Shown one piece after another: positions 6,262 to 10,158 of a stretch of DNA of 10,158 nucleotides. Origin of the DNA: Hemicentrotus pulcherrimus (lineage: Eukaryota > Echinodermata > Echinoidea > Camarodonta > Strongylocentrotidae); assembly GCA_003118195.1 (NCBI GenBank), contig BEXV01004964.1:4818-14975 (forward strand), read 5' to 3'. A program made the translations under genes and the position numbers. The notes under the pieces were generated by a model. The model saw nothing but the letters and a program-made list of their open reading frames with translations, searched no databases and was not told the origin of the DNA. Position 1 is the stretch's first letter; every line of letters starts with the position of its first letter.

Positions 6262-6734
6262 TATAGGTAATACGCTAAGGCTCCGCGGGGGGCGCAACGT
6301 CTCCATGAGCCTTTGTATTCTATTGTTTTTAATGAGATCGCCGACTGAAGTTGGTGCAGCTATCTCCTCCTGAACCCTCCCCTCGGGGTACCCATGCCCG
6401 GTGCCATCGTCCGCGGGAGAGTCTACTCTGTGGAATTGGCTATACTCTGCCCGAAGTCCTTCTCCGTGTCAACGTCCAGGGCGAAAACAGACGCGATATG
6501 CATAATGCAGGATATGCATGACGACAGAGATACCTCATGGATATTCAACATTACATCCGTAGACACACGACCGATGACTATCCACTCACATTAAGTTGCG
6601 TATTAAATGCATGTTGAATGGGTATGATTTACCCCGTGTTAGGTATCTTCCTATATGAATTTCTCTATTGTAGTAGCTGAACAAGATACACAGGGCTTCC
6701 CATCGACGTCCAAACTTAGTCTTAGAGACCTATT
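6262..6734. other. GC-richer intron segment, no gene accepted
   Basis: From about 6280 to 6590 the GC content rises (CTCCGCGGGGGGCGC; CCCTCGGGGTACCC; GTCCGCGGGAGAG) compared with AT-rich neighbours. A 66-residue plus-strand frame (6394-6594) has a weak VYSVELAI stretch reminiscent of an FN3 F-strand. It lacks the strand-B Trp, consensus splice borders and similarity to exons A or B. It could be a fragment of an inserted gene or transposon; I cannot identify it. Confidence 0.35.
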
Positions 6735-7206
6735 TCCATCATGATTGCTGCGATTTGTATATAGTTTTCATGAATGAAATCAAAGCTTATTTTGTGATTA
6801 TTACGGCCATCTATACTGAATTTTGATTATCATTTTCTAAAGGAAAGTTTTCACAAGAAAATCATTGGACTGATAGTTCAGTCGCAAGCTGCCTTCTGTC
6901 AACAAATAAACAGTACACACAGTGCAGCTGCGCTGCTTGGGAAGCTCCAACGCCGGCACCGGGCACCGCAGGCGGGCGACGCCTGCTGCACCGGTGTTCG
7001 AGCTTCCTGGAGTTACGCTGCAGTGTGTGTGAGTTCAGCTGAGCTGAGCTCGAGTAGAATAGATTTGACACTTTGAAATTGTTATCTGTTGGTTTGCATC
7101 ATTATTGCCGCGATTTCAATATAGTTTCGTGAATAGATTTACGAAACCTGAGCTTAGAATTAGTAAAAGTAGTCAAATGACTGATTTTCTTGTGAAAATT
7201 TTACTT
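6735..7206. repeat. Inverted-repeat element with GC-rich cruciform core
   Basis: Outer arms AAAGTTTTCACAAGAAAATCA (6844-6864) and the reverse complement of 7182-7202 match at 20 of 21 positions, and similarity continues outward with indels. Inside is an independent imperfect palindrome (about 6913-7031) centred near 6975: GCAGGCG-GGCGA-CGCCTGC at the tip, then GAAGCTCCAACGCCGG against GAAGCTCGAACACCGG (14 of 16), then a CACACAGTGCAG-like base. A diverged direct repeat (CGATTTGTATATAGTTTTC at about 6751 and CGATTTCAATATAGTTTCG at about 7112) lies outside the cruciform on both sides. The overall form suggests a MITE-like or nested element; no transposase frame. Confidence 0.65.
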
Positions 7207-7499
7207 TGAAAAATGATTATTGAAATTCATGGTCCGAAATAACCACAATCTAGGGTCTATTATGTTACAGTTCTTGCATCAAATCAATGCATGAAAACTT
7301 GATTATTGAACTAGATTTTTATTTTTGTATTTTTTTAAATGGCCAATTATGAAGTAGGAAGCCTGAAACCTTAGCCTACTCAACAAAGTGTAGGCCTATC
7401 CTGTTATGAATTAATGAAAAAGTAGCCCCAGAAAAAAGAGTCCCCGAAAGTTGAAATGGAGCCCCTGAAATGAAAAACTTAATTTTTTGCCTGTGCCCC
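7207..7499. other. Intron sequence, nothing recognised
   Basis: AT-rich, with a T-run near 7317-7337 and short GAGCCCCTGAAA / GTAGCCCCAGAAA-like phrases at 7420-7470. No frame, splice signal or repeat shared elsewhere in the window was seen. Confidence 0.45.
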
Positions 7500-7550
7500 C
7501 TCTAGAATCCCACGGATTTCAGCGGGTCCTGAGTTGAGTGTATATATAAT
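7487..7550 (+). repeat. Direct repeat flank (copy 1; copy 2 at 8789-8850)
   Basis: CCCCCTCTAGAATCC followed by CAGATTTC-like and GGTCCTG sequence occurs here and again at 8789-8850 in the same orientation, about 1.3 kb away. The pair brackets the G-rich minisatellite, the TACGC array and the 80-bp tandem repeat. It could be a pair of terminal direct repeats of a composite insertion or two copies of a dispersed repeat tail. Confidence 0.45.
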
Positions 7551-7551
7551 A

Positions 7552-7885
7552 TAGGCGTGGGATCTATGGGTTTCAAGGGGCCATAAACCCCCAAAAGATT
7601 GGGGGTTACGTTCTTCAAAGTGGGGGGGGGGGAAGAGATCAGATTGCAGCCAGTTGATTGTAGGCGTGGGGTCCACGGGTTTCAAGGGGCCATAAACCCT
7701 CAAAAGCTCGGGGGTTACGTTCTTCAAAGTTGGGGGGGGGGGGGGGGGGATCAGATTGCAGCGAGTTGATTGTAAATATAGTATAGGCGTGGAGTCCACA
7801 GGTTTCAAGGGGCCATAAACCCCCGAAAGCTTGGGGGTCTTAGGCATTTAATTAGGATCAGATGAGCATATTTTTGATACTTATT
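7552..7885. repeat. G-rich minisatellite, three units (109/122/~100 bp)
   Basis: Units start at TAGGCGTGG: 7552, 7661 and 7783. Each contains GGTTTCAAGGGGCCATAAACC, and the second half reads GGGGGTTACGTTCTTCAAAG, a G-run, then GATCAGATTGCAG and GAGTTGATTG. Units 1 and 3 have AACCCCC/GGGGGTT-type hairpins around an 8-nt loop (unit 1: 7586-7592 with 7601-7607). G-runs of about 11 and 18 lie at 7622-7632 and 7732-7749. Unit 3 diverges after GGGGGTCTTAGG and lacks the G-run. The 122-residue minus-strand frame here is Pro-rich translation of the repeat, not a gene. Confidence 0.85.
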
Positions 7886-7922
7886 TGTGACACTTGAGGG
7901 TCACTAATTGGCGTGGGGTCAA

Positions 7923-8291
7923 TACGTAGAATTGCGTAGGGTTGCGTACTATGTACGCTGGCCTACGTTACTATATGCAGATGGACGGAAAGGGGGTACG
8001 CAAGATGAACGAAAACAATTCAGCATGTTTAATTATTTTCTCAACTTTCGGCATAGAAACTTGACGCAGAAAGTACGCTTTTTTACGCAACACTACGCTA
8101 CATGCCTACGCAACAGTACGCTACCCTACGACAGATCGACAAAGTAGTAAAAGGTTTCCACACAGTAAGCAACCAAAGCAAACCTGTACGCCAGCCTACG
8201 CATTACCTACGCAGGGACTATTTTCCCATTAGTACGCAGCCTAATTTCTGCGTAGTCTGTACGCCACACTACGGAACTCTACGCAGTTCCA
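7923..8291. repeat. 10-bp-phased TACGC/GCGTA motif array
   Basis: Twenty TACG/CGTA-core sites fall in about 370 bp. Starts: 7923, 7934, 7944, 7954, 7964, 7997, 8074, 8084, 8094, 8107, 8117, 8127, 8187, 8197, 8208, 8233, 8250, 8260, 8270, 8280. Eleven of the nineteen intervals are exactly 10 bp and two are 11 bp, while the bases between cores vary. Full TACGC or GCGTA occurs 16 times against under one expected. GCGTA orientation predominates at the left edge, TACGC elsewhere. The ends are inverted: 7927-7939 against the reverse complement of 8279-8291 match at 11 of 13. Palindromes include GCGTAC-TAT-GTACGC (7944-7958) and CTGCGTAG/CTACGCAG (8248-8286). Candidates: subterminal protein-binding repeats of a DNA transposon, or a decayed 10-bp minisatellite under selection for its core. 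Confidence 0.8.
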
Positions 8292-8575
8292 GTGGTAAAG
8301 AATAACTTCCGGCACAGTTGGATTGTTTTTTTGATTTAATATAGGGCAAAATTTTAAAAAACAACATGCTTATAGCGTCCTGTTTTCTTGAAAAATGGGA
8401 AGGAGGAGGCCCTTTTTTTTTCTTTTTTTTTCTCTCAAAATGGCCACTCTGAACATTTTCCCTGACATTCGAGCTATTTTTCAAGATGTTGGCCGACAAC
8501 TTTTGTTTGTTTTTTTTTAAATCAGAAATACATTTTAGCAGTGCTTTTCATTTTTTTTTTCTTTCAAAAAAAAAA
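8292..8575. other. Low-complexity intron segment, no gene
   Basis: Contains T-runs at about 8412-8431 and 8510-8517, and a T/A-rich stretch near 8550-8580. CAAAATGGCCACTCTG and CAAGATGTTGGCCGAC are simple phrases without a preserved frame. Nothing else recognised. Confidence 0.5.
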
Positions 8576-8704
8576 AAAATTAAAAATAGGAGGCGGCCAC
8601 CAAAAAGGAAGCTGGCGGGATGCTGTTTTTAAAAATTTTTTTTAAAAATTAAAAAAAAAAAAAAATTAGGAGGCAGCCCCCAAAAAGGATGTGGGCGGGG
8701 ATGC
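8576..8704. repeat. Two-copy tandem repeat, 80-bp period
   Basis: AGGAGGCGGCCACCAAAAAGG...GGCGGGATGCT starts at 8588 and recurs as AGGAGGCAGCCCCCAAAAAGG...GGCGGGGATGCT at 8668, each preceded by a long A-run with AAAATTA. A degenerate AGGAGGAGGCCC at about 8400 may be a third fragment. Confidence 0.75.
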
Positions 8705-8788
8705 TAAACATGTATTTTTGTTAATGGCCTGAATGGCAAATAAAGTTCTTGGTGGTTCTAATTTAGAGAGTCTCTATATGTCTATTTA

Positions 8789-8901
8789 CACCTCCGCCCC
8801 CCTCTAGAATCCTGCAGATTTCTGCTGGTCCTGCTAGTAACTGTATAATATCATAACTGTAACATAGTCAAAGAATGAATGTAATTAAAAAAGCGTAAAA
8901 C
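8789..8901 (+). repeat. Direct repeat flank copy 2 and R2 leader
   Basis: CCCCCTCTAGAATCC at 8798-8812 with CAGATTTCTGCTGGTCCTG is the partner of 7487-7550. It runs on into ACTGTATAATATCATAACTG, which resembles AACTGTAAAATATCATAAC at 9542-9560, so this leader and the tail of R2 share sequence. Confidence 0.45.
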
Positions 8902-9540
8902 CAGCCAACCTATACCAATCAGTCCAAAAAAATGGTATTAATCATGCAATAATCATACACGGGTGTGGACTTTCAAATGATTGATCCTTCTTACTAGTGA
9001 ACATAGTCCACCAATGGAATTAAAGTGGGGAAAAAATATTTCTTGAACTTGCTACTTAAAGTGATTGGCTAACATTGTTAGGAATTTAAAAATATCTAAT
9101 TCTGTTACTTGGAAATGGTATAAACATGCAAGGTATAATTTTAAAATATGGCTCTGAGAGTCTCAAGTCATAAAACCTTTGGGAAGTATTTGAAAACTCG
9201 AGTAACAGTCTCTATTTAAAAGGTCTCAGAGACGCGATATTATACAAAATCGTGGTTTGCGTTGAACTTACAGCTTTTCAGTCTAAACAATGGTAGTTTT
9301 CAGGGTTTTTGAGTACTAATACATGTATTACACATGTTTCATTTAGTTTGAGAATTTTTTAGATCAGCTATTCGCAAAGCTAGCCAATCACTTTAATGTC
9401 CCCAAAATATGAAACGGTATATGTATACCTGTATATCTGCCTAGATGTAAAATATCATATTTAATCAGTGAATAAATGTCAAAATGAATTTCTTGAATTT
9501 GCCACGCAATGAAGCAATGTCCCGAAAATGTATGTATGTA
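8902..9540. repeat. Dispersed repeat R, copy 2, interrupted by insertions
   Basis: Matches R1 (6030-6261) in three pieces: 8902-8926, 9005-9055 and 9393-9540. Between the first two, an 84-bp segment is flanked by AGTCCA on both sides (8921-8926 and 9005-9010) where R1 has one AGTCCA. Between the last two lies the 333-bp TTAA element. Same strand as R1. No coding frame is visible. Confidence 0.75.
9060..9392. mobile_element. 333-bp MITE with 12-bp TIRs and TTAA target duplication
   Basis: The element begins AGTGATTGGCTA and ends TAGCCAATCACT, a perfect 12-bp terminal inverted repeat. TTAA lies directly outside both ends (9056-9059 and 9393-9396). R1 supplies the paralogous empty site: its GCTATTCAATGTCCC aligns base for base with R2 once the insert and one TTAA are removed (GCTACTTAATGTCCC). 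TTAA duplication is the hallmark of piggyBac-superfamily transposition, so this is best read as a piggyBac-like non-autonomous element. The TIR does not start with the usual CCY/CAC-type piggyBac terminus, which leaves the superfamily open. No transposase is encoded. Confidence 0.75.
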
Positions 9541-9585
9541 TAACTGTAAAATATCATAACATCAACATAGTCACCATTTTTAAAT

Positions 9586-9629
9586 AGTGTTTGTAACTTT
9601 ACGAAGTCTTGGCCAAATTTCTTATCATT
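9586..9629 (+). repeat. Partial E segment (E3) upstream of exon A2
   Basis: AGTGTTTGTAACTTTACGAAG followed by TCTTGGCCAAATTTCTTATCATT matches the 3' part of E1 (about 1353-1396) and the reverse complement of E2. The order E, then leader, then A-type exon is the same as E1-leader-relic D, which supports E as the ancestral intron of the exon array. Only the 3' end of E is present; the microsatellite follows immediately. Confidence 0.7.
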
Positions 9630-9730
9630 ATAATAATAATTATAATAATAATAATAATGAGTAGGAGATGAAGAAGAAGCACATCAACAACACAACAATA
9701 ATTATAATAATAATAATATTAATGAAAATG
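9630..9730 (+). repeat. AAT/GAA/AAC microsatellite, single unit
   Basis: ATAATAATAATTATAATAATA followed by GAGATGAAGAAGAAGCACATC and AACAACACAACAATAATT, corresponding to the last of the three units at 671-750. Open frames on both strands here are translations of the repeat; the plus-strand one runs into exon A2 only because no stop intervenes. Confidence 0.85.
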
Positions 9731-9803
9731 ATAATCGTTTCCACACATTTTCTTTCACAATTGCCATTGCATGACCGTAACTTCACTTTATCTTTAAACA
9801 CAG

Positions 9804-10046
9804 AGGAGATTCCTGTAGGGGTACTCCTGGTATCAGGAGTGACCTCTGAAAGAGCCCACATCCAATGGCGATCATATGGATTTGACTACTATACAATGAC
9901 CTTTGATCCCGAGGACGCAATTAGAGATAATAGTGGCATTTTTGAGACTTTTGTTGACATTATCATCCTCACACCGGGCAGTATCATTAATGTGACTCTG
10001 GGGGATCCCGACTCTAATGAACTAGCCTTCACACAACTCAGAAGTG
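9804..10046 (+). CDS. Exon A2: fibronectin type III domain (internal exon, phase 1-1)
   Basis: The second A-type FN3 exon, 243 nt or 81 codons. The acceptor is the CAG ending at 9803, preceded by the same CTTCACTTTATCTTTAAA tract as A1. The donor GTATGT begins at 10047. Both are phase 1, and the exon B junction forms a Glu codon (G|AG). Landmarks are EEIPVGVLLVSG, the strand-B Trp in AHIQW, YTMTF as strand C, LTPGSIINVTL with an NVT sequon, and LRSG at the end. Compared with A1 it has one extra Glu and eight replacements (H/Y, F/L, D/L, Y/F, I/V, R/K, D/K, S/I in A2/A1 order), four of them within the strand B to C region. Fourteen base differences separate the exons over 238 aligned bases; eleven change the protein. 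It continues the alternating A-B-A layout, and the next exon expected downstream is B-type. Confidence 0.82.
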
Positions 10047-10158
10047 GTATGTAAAATTTTATGATAATAATTGTTATTACTGGACAAACTATATAAAATT
10101 GTAGTCAAACACTTCCAGCAGCACTTAAAGAGAAGGTTGAGTTCTGGGAAGAGGTGAC
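10047..10158 (+). other. Start of intron after A2 (includes start of E segment)
   Basis: GTATGTAAAATTTTATGATAA at the donor and then CACTTCCAGCAGCACTTAAAG and TTCTGGGAAGAGG match the intron after A1 (1064-1171) with only about three substitutions and a few single-base indels. Segment E begins at about 10124 and is cut by the window end. Confidence 0.8.

Larger units (their letters stand above)
4515..9803 (+). other. Intron B-A2 (GT-AG)
   Basis: Donor GTAAGG at 4515 and acceptor CAG ending at 9803, both phase 1, define a 5289-nt intron. It carries most of the repeats in the window. I see no further FN3-like exon on the plus strand in it: strong acceptor-like tracts at about 4900-4921 and 5033-5051 are followed within a few codons by stops in the required phase. 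Confidence 0.7.

Noticed and set aside
6394..6594. Possible third FN3-type exon in the GC-rich patch
   Set aside because: It lacks the strand-B Trp, the L-x-PG-x-x-Y pattern and consensus phase-1 borders; the similarity to VYSVEL-type strands is too short to count.
7479..7847. 122-codon Pro-rich minus-strand frame
   Set aside because: It repeats with the minisatellite units and depends on the G-runs; it is a shadow of the repeat.
7923..8291. CRISPR array interpretation of the regularly spaced motifs
   Set aside because: The period is 10 bp with a 5-bp core, both strands are used, and the genome is eukaryotic; this is unlike 25-40 bp repeats with unique spacers.
7908..8305. Open frames across the TACGC array
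   Set aside because: They owe their length to the stop-poor, CpG-containing motif; neither has protein features, and the signal is in the DNA spacing.

Overview
This is a piece of an animal (metazoan) nuclear genome, not a prokaryotic one. Open frames are short and coding segments are bounded by GT-AG splice sites. Introns of 3-5 kb are AT-rich and packed with microsatellites, fold-back repeats and small DNA transposon-like elements. The look (simple repeats, a Penelope-like terminal motif, many-FN3-domain protein) fits a marine invertebrate, but I cannot name the species.

The backbone is one gene on the + strand of which only internal exons are visible: exon A1 (824-1063), exon B (4212-4514) and exon A2 (9804-10046). 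Each encodes one fibronectin type III (FN3) domain and each is a symmetrical phase 1-1 exon, so any combination splices in frame. A1 and A2 are recent duplicates about 8.98 kb apart; their homology runs into the flanking introns. The array is therefore growing as an A-B unit, A-B-A-(B). N-glycosylation sequons in A and B suggest an extracellular or receptor protein, for example a receptor tyrosine phosphatase or adhesion-type ectodomain. Family membership is not provable here because neither end of the gene is in view.

The A1-B intron (1064-4211) holds a decayed third A-type exon (1467-1688), and a second decayed copy lies inverted just upstream of exon B. Together with their shared leader these make a roughly 460-480 bp inverted repeat. 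It starts 78 nt after the donor and ends 16 nt before the acceptor, so the pre-mRNA could fold to bring the splice sites together. Inside lies an 851-bp fold-back element with 323-bp arms matching at 322 of 323 positions, and a pair of histone-like stem-loops.

The B-A2 intron (4515-9803) holds, in order: a GAATGC/GCATTC-rich nested palindrome; pyrimidine-rich tandem repeats; a dispersed repeat (R1); a GC-rich cruciform inside an AT-rich element; a G-rich minisatellite; a striking array of TACGC/GCGTA motifs spaced at 10 bp; an 80-bp tandem repeat; and a second R copy (R2) interrupted by a 333-bp element with 12-bp terminal inverted repeats and TTAA duplications. No tRNA, rRNA, CRISPR array, complete gene or convincing promoter was seen. 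The 10-bp-phased TACGC array is the least explained signal.
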